A DNA stretch of 43,221 nt from contig JABINZ010000071.1 in NCBI GenBank assembly GCA_018698135.1, positions 1-43,221 on the forward strand, written 5' to 3'. Every line of letters starts with the position of its first letter. Positions within the stretch are counted from its first letter, which is position 1. The stretch is from Bacteroidota bacterium (GTDB taxonomy: Bacteria > Bacteroidota > Bacteroidia > CAILMK01 > JAAYUY01). This document shows positions 1-7,836 of this stretch, piece by piece. The translations under genes and the position numbers were made by a program. Under the pieces are notes generated by a model that saw only the letters and a program-made list of their open reading frames with translations, made no database searches and was not told where the DNA came from.

Positions 1-447
1 GAGTACATTGAGACCTACCTTAAAGATGGAGAAATTAGAAATTGTGCTGGCTCTGGAAAATGTACTTATACATGCAGAGAAGAGTTAGGATATGCATACA
101 CAAAAATGCTGATAGATGATAAACATAGCGGAAAGTTGTATAATCTTGTAGGCGAACCCATTTCTCAAAGTCAACTTGCAGATTATATAAATAAAATCTA
201 CAAAACGAATCTCGTTTATAATTCAGTTTCAGTAGAGGCATATGCAACTGAAAGAAAAGAAGAATTAGGCGATTTTATAGGAACTGTTATAGCCGGGATT
301 TACGAAGGAATTAGGAATGGTGCAAATGATATTCCCTCCGATTTTGAAAAAGCTGCAGGCAGACCTCATACATCCGCAATCGAGATAATAAAAGCGTTTA
401 AAGAAAAGTCCAACATCGGGTCAGAAACCCATCTCACTAAAAATTAG
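1..447 (+). CDS. QorB-like NAD(P)H:quinone oxidoreductase (NmrA/SDR family), 5'-truncated by window edge
   Basis: The reading frame is open from base 1 (Glu-Tyr-Ile...) to the stop at 445-447, so the gene begins outside the window; the ATG at 106 is internal. About 148 C-terminal residues are visible. They resemble the C-terminal half of E. coli QorB (YtfG): a 'GKLYNLVGE' stretch followed by a 'SQLADYINK' helix, and near the end 'AGRPHTSAIEIIKAF', which matches the family's 'GHPTTTLAES' block. The family reduces quinones with NAD(P)H in the cytosol. The Rossmann nucleotide-binding N-terminus is not in view, so the cofactor motif cannot be checked. Family assignment is from remembered similarity; another NmrA-like reductase is possible. 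Confidence 0.72.
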   Translation, partial: EYIETYLKDGEIRNCAGSGKCTYTCREELGYAYTKMLIDDKHSGKLYNLVGEPISQSQLADYINKIYKTNLVYNSVSVEAYATERKEELGDFIGTVIAGIYEGIRNGANDIPSDFEKAAGRPHTSAIEIIKAFKEKSNIGSETHLTKN

Positions 448-699
448 TTGAAATATGATACTGTTCAAATTATAATTATCGAAATTAGCTTAATGTAAAA
501 CTTAGATTTTCAGTAGCAGCTAGTTGCATTTCTTGAACGACTATTGTTACAAGAAAGCGGATATTTAATAGTTGTGTGTAATCCTCTCTATTTCGTCAGA
601 GAAATAGATTCTCCAAGCGAACGTTTAAGAGTGGAAAATTAATAGTGTATGAGCAAAACAGAATCTATATAATATTAATAATCAGTACGATACAAAAAC
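448..699. other. Non-coding stretch, no gene recognised
   Basis: No ORF, tRNA or known RNA motif is visible between the quinone oxidoreductase and the next small gene. A short hairpin is present around 586-608 (CTATTTC paired with GAAATAG) without a T-run. The stretch ends in AACGTTGTTCC near 697-707, which resembles the right core box (consensus GTTRRRY) that begins an integron cassette. An attC-like left half is not convincing here. Confidence 0.4.
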
Positions 700-721
700 G
701 TTGTTCCAAATTTGAAGAAAG

Positions 722-1102
722 ATGAACTACGAAATTGAAACTGGAACCAATTTAAAATTTACACCTATTAGTAATTTACCTGATGGTTTGATAAAATTCT
801 TGAAAGTATCCTTGAATGAACTTCAGTCAATTGAAGCGTTTACAATAGTTAGCCGAAAAGTAGGAATACTTGGATTGAGAAAAATAATGACTTTATTATT
901 GTTTTACAATGACCAAAACCAATATCAAAAGGATAATATTACGTTAACTAGAGAATTTGAGGATTACTTCAAGACTCAAAACTATTTCATAGACTTGCTG
1001 GCCTTCGATATGAGTATTAAATTTTCTTTAAATTTGATTCAAAAGTTTGAAAATCTTGCAATTGAAATAATTAAAACTACACACAACACCAGCTTCAAAT
1101 AA
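722..1102 (+). CDS. Hypothetical protein, 126 aa, in a cassette-like unit
   Basis: I do not recognise this protein. It is 126 residues, has no signal peptide and no clear membrane segment, and is rich in Phe, Leu, Ile, Asn and Lys, suggesting a small, mostly helical cytosolic protein. The ATG at 722 follows AAAG and lies 22 bases after a GTTGTTC core-like box (700-706). The 3' end of the ORF runs into the left arm of an attC-like hairpin (1081-1147). A short orphan ORF tightly fitted between two such boxes is the usual form of an integron gene cassette. Expression and function cannot be judged from the sequence. Confidence 0.5.
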   Translation: MNYEIETGTNLKFTPISNLPDGLIKFLKVSLNELQSIEAFTIVSRKVGILGLRKIMTLLLFYNDQNQYQKDNITLTREFEDYFKTQNYFIDLLAFDMSIKFSLNLIQKFENLAIEIIKTTHNTSFK

Positions 1103-1147
1103 TACTTCGCTTAACGCTTCGTACTATTAAAAGCTGAACGGTAGGCA
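1081..1147 (+). repeat. attC-like (integron cassette recombination) site between two small genes
   Basis: The segment folds on itself imperfectly: CAGCTT (1090-1095) pairs with AAGCTG (1131-1136) and TAATA (1100-1104) with TATTA (1125-1129), leaving bulges and a loop. The right end reads GAACGGTAGGCAGCA (1136-1150), one base away from the GTTAGGC right core box that typical attC sites carry after GAAC. The left end ACACAAC (1081-1087) would be the partner box. Length (about 67 bp), bulged hairpin and core box fit an attC site; the altered core suggests it may no longer recombine well. No integrase gene is in the window. Confidence 0.45.
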
Positions 1148-1155
1148 GCATAAAA

Positions 1156-1944
1156 GTGAAAAGAACAGGTTTAACCATATTGATAATTATTAGCTGGACA
1201 TTGATCAATGCTCAGGAAGACAAATATGATAGCTTGAAAAGTTATTTTAACGATTTGAATTTTGTTGAGTTTATTGAAGTTGAAGGTTCTTTAAGGATAC
1301 CGAACAAATTAGCAGAGACATTTTTTAAAATAGAATTTAATCCTGAAGAGAATAGATGTTATCCTGTGAAAATATATGAACATTCAAATTATGATATGTT
1401 TCGGGTTAATATTCCATGTGCAGCTGGAGGAATGTGTGAGAAAGAGATTCTAATTATTTTAGATAAAACAGGAAAATTTATTGACCAAATCGAATCAGGT
1501 CATCATTATGAAGATCTGAGTTTTTCTGATTATAAGAATTTTGAAATAAAGGACTCATTGATTATTTGTGAAACAACCTATGAAGAATACAATACTTCAA
1601 GTCAAAAAGTAGAGCATCAAAAAATCGCATATAGTCATTTCATTATATCAGAGAAAGGTATATTGCAAAAAATAGGTCCATTTTATCCACAGAAAAATCG
1701 CAAATATCCATTTACATCAGTCAGACTAATCAGCCAAACAGAGCTTGATTCGATTCCAGAACATGACCTTGATTTAATGAGAAATGAAATTTATGCTGAT
1801 CATGGATATATATTCAAATCTTCAGAATGGAAATTATACTTTGAGTCGAAAGAATGGTATAAACCTTTAGCATCTAATGTTGAATCCAAATTGAACCCGA
1901 TTGAGAAAATAAATATTAGATTAATATTAAAGGAAAAAGAATAA
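1156..1944 (+). CDS. Exported YARHG-domain protein
   Basis: A protein of 262 residues starting at GTG 1156, with an N-terminal signal peptide (basic residues, a hydrophobic stretch around 5-17, cleavage after 'INA'). The C-terminal 60 residues hold a YARHG domain: 'LMRNEIYADHGYIF' followed by an aromatic 'YFESKEWYKP' segment. YARHG domains are found in bacterial cell-surface or periplasmic proteins; their role is unknown. The middle part (about 30-190) has a 'CAAGGMCEKEI' segment with two Cys that could form a disulfide, and is otherwise unrecognised. The gene is bounded by GGTAGGCAGC (1140-1149) and GCTGCCTAAC (1949-1958), near-perfect inverted copies, as expected for a mobile integron cassette. 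Confidence 0.72.
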   Translation: MKRTGLTILIIISWTLINAQEDKYDSLKSYFNDLNFVEFIEVEGSLRIPNKLAETFFKIEFNPEENRCYPVKIYEHSNYDMFRVNIPCAAGGMCEKEILIILDKTGKFIDQIESGHHYEDLSFSDYKNFEIKDSLIICETTYEEYNTSSQKVEHQKIAYSHFIISEKGILQKIGPFYPQKNRKYPFTSVRLISQTELDSIPEHDLDLMRNEIYADHGYIFKSSEWKLYFESKEWYKPLASNVESKLNPIEKINIRLILKEKE

Positions 1945-1947
1945 ATT

Positions 1948-1983
1948 CGCTGCCTAACATGAGCTCCCCTGTATCGTCAAGCA
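1948..1983 (+). repeat. Left half of an attC-like site, apparently truncated
   Basis: CGCTGCCTAAC starts four bases after the YARHG stop codon. GCCTAAC (1952-1958) fits the attC left core consensus RYYYAAC exactly and is the reverse complement of GTTAGGC. It also mirrors, with one mismatch, the GGTAGGCAGC that opens this unit at 1140-1149. The right arm with its GTTRRRY box is not found before or inside the alkD-like gene, so the site looks incomplete. Confidence 0.42.
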
Positions 1984-2670
1984 TTATTTTTTACTCTTCC
2001 GTTCAATCGCTTTCAGTGCTTCTCGTTTACTCAGGCCCGAAAGCTGCTCTTCGTAGCTCTGTACAAAATCGATAACCGATGCAGGATCGGTTTTAGAGTA
2101 TTCACGCAGTGTCCAGCCAATGGCTTTACGAATAAAGAACTCTTTGGAGTGCATTAAGCGTTTGATGTATGAAGTGAGTAAATCAAAATCAGTTTCTTTT
2201 TTATACTTGAGTTGAAAGAGCAAGGCTGAGCGTTGCAACCACATATTTCCTGAACTCATCCATTTTTCTGTATTGGGTATAATTTGTTCAGGAAAACGAA
2301 TGAAATGATAGCCAACCAACCCTGCTGCCAGATGATCTACCGTATCCCACCAACTTTTTTCAGTAATCAGAAATTCGTATACAACAATGTTGCTAGCATC
2401 TGTTTGTTTTTTCATTTTGCCCATTAAGCTAAGGGCGAAAAATTGAAATTCTCTTTCATTCAAATCCCAAAGTTGTTTCACAATTGCTGGATAATCGGCT
2501 ATTGGAGGAAGCCCGTATTCATTAATAAATTGCTTTCCTAATTCTTTCAATTTTGGTCCACGCAAACCAAAAAACCTAAACTGATTGCGCATGTATTTCT
2601 CCATCCAAACTGCATATTCCGGATTAGCATTCGATGAGAATGAATCGATTAATGGTTTTAAATAATTCAT
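1984..2670 (-). CDS. AlkD-like DNA alkylation repair protein
   Basis: 228 residues, the usual size for the AlkD family of HEAT-repeat DNA glycosylases, which remove N3- and N7-alkylated purines without base flipping. Residues known to matter in Bacillus cereus AlkD have visible counterparts: 'WWDTVDHLA' supplies the Trp and Asp pair (Trp109/Asp113 in AlkD), 'LQRSALLFQL' the Arg148 equivalent, and 'AIGWTLREYS' the Trp187 equivalent. The N-terminus has the family's 'RFFGLRGPKLKEL' pattern. It acts on chromosomal DNA in the cytosol. The gene stands alone, convergent with the YARHG cassette gene and divergent from the DHOD-like gene. The start ATG at 2670 follows an AT-rich leader. Confidence 0.9.
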   Translation of the reverse strand: MNYLKPLIDSFSSNANPEYAVWMEKYMRNQFRFFGLRGPKLKELGKQFINEYGLPPIADYPAIVKQLWDLNEREFQFFALSLMGKMKKQTDASNIVVYEFLITEKSWWDTVDHLAAGLVGYHFIRFPEQIIPNTEKWMSSGNMWLQRSALLFQLKYKKETDFDLLTSYIKRLMHSKEFFIRKAIGWTLREYSKTDPASVIDFVQSYEEQLSGLSKREALKAIERKSKK

Positions 2671-2729
2671 TAAAGTCTGATTTTAATGCAAAGCTTATAA
2701 AAATATTCTGATTATATAATCTATTCCTA

Positions 2730-2760
2730 TTTGAGAATATTAATTATTTGGCTAAATTTA
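2730..2760 (+). promoter_or_regulatory. Bacteroidota-type promoter for the DHOD-like gene
   Basis: TTTG at 2730-2733 and TAAATTTA at 2753-2760 are separated by 19 bases, close to the Bacteroidota sigma consensus TTTG - about 19-23 bases - TAnnTTTG; only the last base of the downstream box differs. The gene starts 65 bases further on. Confidence 0.5.
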
Positions 2761-2825
2761 CGCATCATATAAAACTATGAACAGAACCTAATTAAGTAAT
2801 CTAATACCTAAATAAAATAAAGCAT

Positions 2826-3839
2826 ATGATTGATCTGAAGACAACATATATGGGCATTGAGCTAAAAAACCCATTAATAGTAGGGGCCAGTAATTTGGTC
2901 ACTGATCACGAAACATTAAAAGAGCTGGAAAATGCCGGTGCAGCAGCAATTGTTTATAAATCTCTTTTCGAGGAGCAAATTCAAATTGAGGAATTGGAAT
3001 TTGAAGAAGAAATGGCTGAATACAATGAGCGTCATGCCGAAATGATTAATTTATTTCCAAGCATGAAGCATGCAGGACCCAAAGAACATTTAATGAATCT
3101 CAAAAAAGCGAAAGAGATATTAAACATCCCACTCATTGCTAGCTTAAATTGTGTGTATGAAGATACATGGATTGATTATGTGGAGAAAATTCAAGAAACA
3201 GGTGTTGATGGAATTGAATTGAACTTTTATGCAGTTCCAAAGGATTTGGATACAGAAGGTCACAGCATTGAAACGGCCCAAATAAATATGCTTAAAAAGA
3301 TTAAGGAAAAAATTAAGATACCTTTTAGTGTTAAATTAAGTCCTTTCTACTCGAATCCATTAAATGTTATCGCTAAAATGGATGAGGTTGGAGTTGGTGC
3401 ATTTGTGCTGTTTAATAAGCTTTTTCAGCCGGATTTTAATATTGAAAACAACGAATTGGTTTTTCCATATAATTTGAGTAACCCAGATGATAACCGATTG
3501 GCATTGAGATATGCGGGCTTACTATACAATCAAATTAATGCAAACATTTGTAGCAATACGGGTGTTTATACGGGCAAAGATGCTATAAAAATGATCTTGG
3601 CAGGAGCCGATTCTGTGCAGATTGTTAGCACATTGTATAAGAATAAGGTCACCTATATTAAAACGATGTTGGAAGAAATAGAGGCTTATATGCAAAGTAA
3701 GAACTATTATAAGTTAGATGATTTTAAAGGGAAACTGTCGAAAAAGTCAATTAACGATCCTTATGCTTACAAAAGGGCACAATATGTCGATATACTGATG
3801 AAGTCGGATCATATCTTCAAGAAGTATTCTCCCAGATAA
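2826..3839 (+). CDS. Dihydroorotate dehydrogenase-like flavoprotein lacking the catalytic Cys
   Basis: 337 residues with a TIM-barrel FMN fold of the class 1 dihydroorotate dehydrogenase type. FMN-site features are present: 'LIVGASNLVTDHE' near the N-terminus, 'FSVKLSPFYSN' in the middle, and 'CSNTGVYTGKDAIKMI' with 'AGADSVQIVSTLY' near the end. Where class 1 enzymes have the catalytic Cys in ELNLSCPN, this protein has ELNFYAVP, so the general base is missing. This matches the known DHOD-like subgroup that keeps FMN binding but lacks catalytic residues. It is therefore probably not the pyrimidine-pathway enzyme; its substrate is unknown. It is monocistronic, with its own promoter and a strong terminator. 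Confidence 0.85.
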   Translation: MIDLKTTYMGIELKNPLIVGASNLVTDHETLKELENAGAAAIVYKSLFEEQIQIEELEFEEEMAEYNERHAEMINLFPSMKHAGPKEHLMNLKKAKEILNIPLIASLNCVYEDTWIDYVEKIQETGVDGIELNFYAVPKDLDTEGHSIETAQINMLKKIKEKIKIPFSVKLSPFYSNPLNVIAKMDEVGVGAFVLFNKLFQPDFNIENNELVFPYNLSNPDDNRLALRYAGLLYNQINANICSNTGVYTGKDAIKMILAGADSVQIVSTLYKNKVTYIKTMLEEIEAYMQSKNYYKLDDFKGKLSKKSINDPYAYKRAQYVDILMKSDHIFKKYSPR

Positions 3840-3850
3840 ATTGAATAAGC

Positions 3851-3881
3851 AAAAGAGAGGTTCAAAAGACCTCTCTTTTTT
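3851..3881 (+). terminator. Rho-independent terminator after the DHOD-like gene
   Basis: AGAGAGGT (3854-3861) pairs perfectly with ACCTCTCT (3869-3876) around a 7-base loop and is followed by a run of T to 3881. Confidence 0.88.
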
Positions 3882-3920
3882 GATTAATTCCACCGAAACC
3901 ACTAATTTTATTATTCCTTA

Positions 3921-3954
3921 TTTGAAATCACATTCTAATTTTTCTATAACTTTG
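3921..3954 (+). promoter_or_regulatory. Bacteroidota-type promoter for the NHL-repeat protein
   Basis: TTTG at 3921-3924, then 22 bases, then TAACTTTG at 3947-3954, a full match to TAnnTTTG. Transcription would begin near 3961, leaving a leader of about 30 bases before the ATG at 3994. Confidence 0.62.
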
Positions 3955-3993
3955 TAAGCAACAAGCCTGAAATTGATAAACAAATTATTTATT

Positions 3994-6240
3994 ATGAGAA
4001 GCGTATTTACACTCCTAATTGGTATTCTGATAATATCAACTACTCAAACTTTAGCGCAAAATGTTTCCCTTTATGCTGGTACACCTAATGTTGCCGGGCA
4101 TAATGCAGTAGGAACAACGCGTTTGAATGCAAAATTTAACAACCCTGTAGGTGTTGCTTTCGACAAAGACGGTTATATGTGGGTGTCGGAATGGTCGAAT
4201 CATACCATTCGTGTAATAGCACCCAGTGGTATGGTTTATACGAAAGCCGGAGCTGTTGGACAAGACTGTTTTGATATTGCAGCAGCAACATCTTCTAAAT
4301 TCAGTAATCCTGCGGGAATTTGTTTTGGACCAGACGATACACTGTATGTGGCAGATTTTGGAAACCATTGTGTTCGTAGAATTGACCCTATGCAGGCATC
4401 CATAGGAAAAGCACTTTGGTGTGGGGTTAAAGCAGGAAAATATTCTGCTCCCGGACCCGGTAATCCTAATTGTTTTACCAGTTACCCCGGACACCGTGAT
4501 GGAACATGGCAAACAGCAAAATTTAAAAATCCTTCTGATGTAGATTGCGATGCAGCTGGTAATATTTATGTAGCTGATCAGGGAAATAATTGTATTCGGA
4601 AAATTGGCATTAATGGCATGGTAACTACTATTGCTGGTATTCCCGATTCAGCCGGTTATGCAGATGGAAATGCTTTGGGTCAAGCTTTGTTTAACTGGCC
4701 AACGGGTATTTACGTCCACACCAATGGAGATATTTATGTAGCAGAATGGCAAAGTCAGGCATTAAGAAAAATATCGGGCGGAAAAGTTTCTACTGTATTA
4801 ATATACCCAACATTGTGGACTCCAAGTGATGTCTACATCGATTCCAGAGGAATTGTTTATGTAAGTGATCAGCATAAAATTGTTCGCTGGGATGGAAACA
4901 AATCGTCAGTGTTTGCCGGTAGTCCTCAAATAAATGTAGCGGGTTATGTTAATGATACTGCTACAGCAGCACGTTTTGATGATACACGCCAAATGGTGGT
5001 CGATCCAAGTGATTATCATTTTGTTTATGTAGCTGATTTTAATAATCATGTTATTCGAAAAATTACCATTTGTGACGATTATAAGCCAAAAGTTACTTTC
5101 GATGTGTCAGGGACAGTTTTCTGTAAAGGAGACCAGCGAACCCTTACCGCTGAAGATGGATATACAGAATATAAATGGTCAACAGGTGAAACGACAAAAA
5201 GCATAGTAGTGACATCTACAAAAACTGTATGGCTTGAAGTACTAAATACTGATTTGTGTAGAGGATATTCCGATACATTTAATTTTGTCGTCAACAATTT
5301 AAAGCCATCTATTACACCAACAGCCACTTCATTTTGTATTGGTGATAGCGCTTTTATAGTTGGGCAGTCGGGATTCGATTATTATACCTGGTATAAAAAC
5401 GGAGTAATTATCATAGAGGGAGTAAATGAGCAAACGCTTACTGTATACGATTCAGGTGATTATTATTTGAAGGTAATATCAGGTCCATGTGTAGGTTCAT
5501 CTGCGCATATAGCTATTTCATTGGGTCAGCTAACACCTGTTTTGAATCATTCAGGAAATAAAGTTATTTGCATAGGCGATAGCCTGATTGTAGAGCCTGT
5601 TAGTAATTTCAATACCTATGAATGGCGAAAAGATGGAAATTTAATCAGCACATCGAAGCAAATTATTGTGAAGGATGCAGGAACCTATACTTTGTTTGCA
5701 GCAAATGCTGCTGGCTGCAATGGAACTTCCCTGAATCTAGTTATTTCAAATTACCCTAAACCACCTAAACCAAGCATAAGCACAAGTGGAGATTCTATAT
5801 TAGTGTCGTCCTCCTTAACAGGAAATCAGTGGTATAGAAATGACACTTTATTGGTTGGTTCAAATTCGCAAGGATATTATGCAACCATACCTGGGTGGTA
5901 CAAAATAGAGGTGTCTAACCAATATGGCTGTAAGTCTACATCCGAGCCATTTCCATTTGGAGGTGTTGGCATGAAGGAAGGAAGTCGGGATAATCAACTC
6001 ATTTTATACCCAAATCCAACAAATGGACAAATCAATATTTCGATTAAAAGCGAAAGAAACGGATTAGCAAATGTGCAAATAAGCAATATGCTTGGAGAAA
6101 TTGTATATGAAAGTCAAATGGATATTCGATACAATCAGCAGCAAAAAGAAATTCAGCTAAACCATCTGGATAAGGGTTTGTATTTCCTCATTTTCAAAAT
6201 GGATGGAATATCCGAAGTCCATAAAATTATCTTAAACTAA
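3994..6240 (+). CDS. Secreted NHL-repeat / Ig-like protein with type IX secretion sorting domain
   Basis: A modular exported protein of 748 residues from ATG 3994; the in-frame TTG at 3973 adds seven residues ahead of an otherwise ideal signal peptide (MRSVFTLLIGILIIS... ending LAQ). Residues about 23-360 form a beta-propeller of NHL repeats, seen as recurring 'FNNPVGVAFDKDGYMWVSE', 'NIYVADQGNNCIRKI' and 'VYVADFNNHVIRKI' units. About 367-665 holds four Ig/PKD-like modules with the pattern 'YKWSTG', 'YTWYKNG', 'YEWRKDG', 'QWYRND'. The last 80 residues are a type A sorting domain, beginning 'LILYPNPTNGQ' and ending in 'KIILN'. Such tails direct export by the type IX system, whose PorU, PorV and GldJ lie at 33-41 kb. 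Ligand unknown. Confidence 0.88.
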   Translation: MRSVFTLLIGILIISTTQTLAQNVSLYAGTPNVAGHNAVGTTRLNAKFNNPVGVAFDKDGYMWVSEWSNHTIRVIAPSGMVYTKAGAVGQDCFDIAAATSSKFSNPAGICFGPDDTLYVADFGNHCVRRIDPMQASIGKALWCGVKAGKYSAPGPGNPNCFTSYPGHRDGTWQTAKFKNPSDVDCDAAGNIYVADQGNNCIRKIGINGMVTTIAGIPDSAGYADGNALGQALFNWPTGIYVHTNGDIYVAEWQSQALRKISGGKVSTVLIYPTLWTPSDVYIDSRGIVYVSDQHKIVRWDGNKSSVFAGSPQINVAGYVNDTATAARFDDTRQMVVDPSDYHFVYVADFNNHVIRKITICDDYKPKVTFDVSGTVFCKGDQRTLTAEDGYTEYKWSTGETTKSIVVTSTKTVWLEVLNTDLCRGYSDTFNFVVNNLKPSITPTATSFCIGDSAFIVGQSGFDYYTWYKNGVIIIEGVNEQTLTVYDSGDYYLKVISGPCVGSSAHIAISLGQLTPVLNHSGNKVICIGDSLIVEPVSNFNTYEWRKDGNLISTSKQIIVKDAGTYTLFAANAAGCNGTSLNLVISNYPKPPKPSISTSGDSILVSSSLTGNQWYRNDTLLVGSNSQGYYATIPGWYKIEVSNQYGCKSTSEPFPFGGVGMKEGSRDNQLILYPNPTNGQINISIKSERNGLANVQISNMLGEIVYESQMDIRYNQQQKEIQLNHLDKGLYFLIFKMDGISEVHKIILN

Positions 6241-6260
6241 TTCAGTTTTTGAATGATCTA

Positions 6261-6290
6261 AAAGGCCTGCTTTGTCAGGTCTTTTTTTTT
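6261..6290 (+). terminator. Rho-independent terminator after the NHL gene
   Basis: AAAGGCCTG (6261-6269) and CAGGTCTTT (6276-6284) pair with one mismatch around TTTGT-like loop bases, followed by an uninterrupted T-run to 6290. Confidence 0.75.
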
Positions 6291-6323
6291 GAGTTTCAAT
6301 TATTTAGTCTGTGTTATTTAATC

Positions 6324-6331
6324 TAACTTTG
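6324..6331 (+). promoter_or_regulatory. Probable -7 element for the nusB operon
   Basis: TAACTTTG matches TAnnTTTG exactly and lies 55 bases before the nusB ATG. No well-spaced TTTG upstream element is visible, so only half of the promoter is supported. Confidence 0.4.
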
Positions 6332-6385
6332 ACCTTTCAAAAATGAGGCATTATTGAATGCCTGGCTTATTTTAACAATTGATTT

Positions 6386-7342
6386 ATGCTCAACAGAAGG
6401 CACATTAGGATTAAGGTAATGCAAGCATTGTATTCCTTTTGGAGTTCAGGGACTGATAAAGAAGAATATCAGGCAGAGAGGGACATGATGAACAGCATAA
6501 ACAAGATGTATGAGCTTTATTTGTTTCTTCTCCTGTTTACCAAAGAGTTATGTTCATTAGCCGAGAAGTACGATAGCGAAGTTCGGGATAACAATATTCC
6601 ATCTGCTCGTGAAATAAATATGCATAAGAATTTTTATACAAATGTTCTTATTGAAAAGCTGGATTCAAGCGAATTACTTGAAAAAGAGTTGAAAAAGTAC
6701 AAGTTGCTATGGGACTCTGAAGATTTGAGTATGTTAAGAAAAGTGTTTGTCAATCTCAAAACCAGCGATGTTTATAAAGATTTCATTTACGAGAAAGATC
6801 CAAAAGAAGAGCAGTTATTTGAATTATTTAGTTTTATCCTGAAACACTATACTGTAAACTTCTCGCTAGTCGATCAGTTTCTGGAAGACAAGTTTTTTAA
6901 TTGGTTGGATGATTCGAAAGTAGCTGTGCAAATGGCTGTGAAAACGTTCAAAAACATATTGTCTGATCCCGAAAATGAAGTTTTTCTTCTTCCACTTTCG
7001 CATGATGATGATGTAAGCTTTAGTTTTGCTAAAGATTTGTTCAAAGAAACAGTGGCCAGAAAAAAAGAGAATGAAGAATTGATTGCTGCAAAAATAGAGA
7101 AATGGGAGCCAAGCCGTATACCACTTCTTGACAGCATTATTTTGCAAATGGGTGTGACTGAGTTTTTATTCTTTGCTAATATACCTGTTAAAGTTACAAT
7201 CAATGAATGTATTGAGTTATCAAAAAATTACAGTACACCAAACAGCAAAAAGTTTATAAATGGGGTATTGGATAATTTGCTAATTGATTTTGAAAAGGAA
7301 AAAAGAATAAATAAGAAGGGAATTGGACTGATTGATAAATAG
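6386..7342 (+). CDS. nusB: Transcription antitermination factor NusB (long Bacteroidota form)
   Basis: 318 residues, about twice the E. coli length, as is usual in Bacteroidota. The N-terminus has the family opening 'LNRRHIRIKVMQALYSFW', and the C-terminal half carries the NusB core: 'RIPLLDSIILQMGVTEFLF', 'IPVKVTINECIELSKNYS' and 'KKFINGVLDNLL'. NusB binds boxA RNA with NusE (S10) and takes part in antitermination of rRNA operons. It is the first gene of a six-gene run that ends with coaE; the next ORF starts 38 bases after its stop. The role of the inserted middle region (about 60-190) is unknown. The match at both ends is strong. Confidence 0.94.
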   Translation: MLNRRHIRIKVMQALYSFWSSGTDKEEYQAERDMMNSINKMYELYLFLLLFTKELCSLAEKYDSEVRDNNIPSAREINMHKNFYTNVLIEKLDSSELLEKELKKYKLLWDSEDLSMLRKVFVNLKTSDVYKDFIYEKDPKEEQLFELFSFILKHYTVNFSLVDQFLEDKFFNWLDDSKVAVQMAVKTFKNILSDPENEVFLLPLSHDDDVSFSFAKDLFKETVARKKENEELIAAKIEKWEPSRIPLLDSIILQMGVTEFLFFANIPVKVTINECIELSKNYSTPNSKKFINGVLDNLLIDFEKEKRINKKGIGLIDK

Positions 7343-7380
7343 AGTTTTATAAATTTGCTAAAAATAATTATCGTCAAAGA

Positions 7381-7830
7381 ATGAAAAAATTGCATTTATT
7401 TGTATCTATATTTTTCGTCATGGGATTATTCTCATGCCAGCAAACTTCCACTGAAGGAGAAATTGATACCGATTTGATTAATGTTCCTTCAACTGCATCT
7501 GGAAAAGAGAGTAATAATCAGGCTATTTTGACATTTCGAACAGAAACACATGATTTTGGAACTATTAAGGAAGGTGGTAAATATAGTTATGCGTTTAAAT
7601 TTACCAATACAGGAAATGGCGATTTAATTATTTCGAATTGTGTTCCTGCCTGTGGATGTACAGTTCCGGAGTTTCCAAGATATCCAATTAAACCCGGTAA
7701 TTCAGATTTTATAAAAATTATATTTGATAGTAAAGGACGTGAAGATAAGTTTGATAAAAATATTTCAGTTTATTCAAATACTGTCCCAAACGTTCGACAA
7801 TTATATATTAAAGGAAAAATAATTAATTAA
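7381..7830 (+). CDS. DUF1573-domain lipoprotein
   Basis: 149 residues with a lipoprotein signal (hydrophobic stretch then 'GLFSCQQ'; the Cys is the likely lipidation site). The remainder is a DUF1573 Ig-like domain: 'THDFGTIKEGGKYSYAFKFT', then 'NTGNGDLIISNCVPACGCT' with the characteristic Cys cluster, and 'PIKPGNS' toward the end. It should sit in the periplasm or outer membrane. Function is unknown. It lies between nusB and yajC, its conserved position in Bacteroidota as far as I recall, and is probably co-transcribed. Confidence 0.9.
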   Translation: MKKLHLFVSIFFVMGLFSCQQTSTEGEIDTDLINVPSTASGKESNNQAILTFRTETHDFGTIKEGGKYSYAFKFTNTGNGDLIISNCVPACGCTVPEFPRYPIKPGNSDFIKIIFDSKGREDKFDKNISVYSNTVPNVRQLYIKGKIIN

Positions 7831-7836
7831 TTTAGT

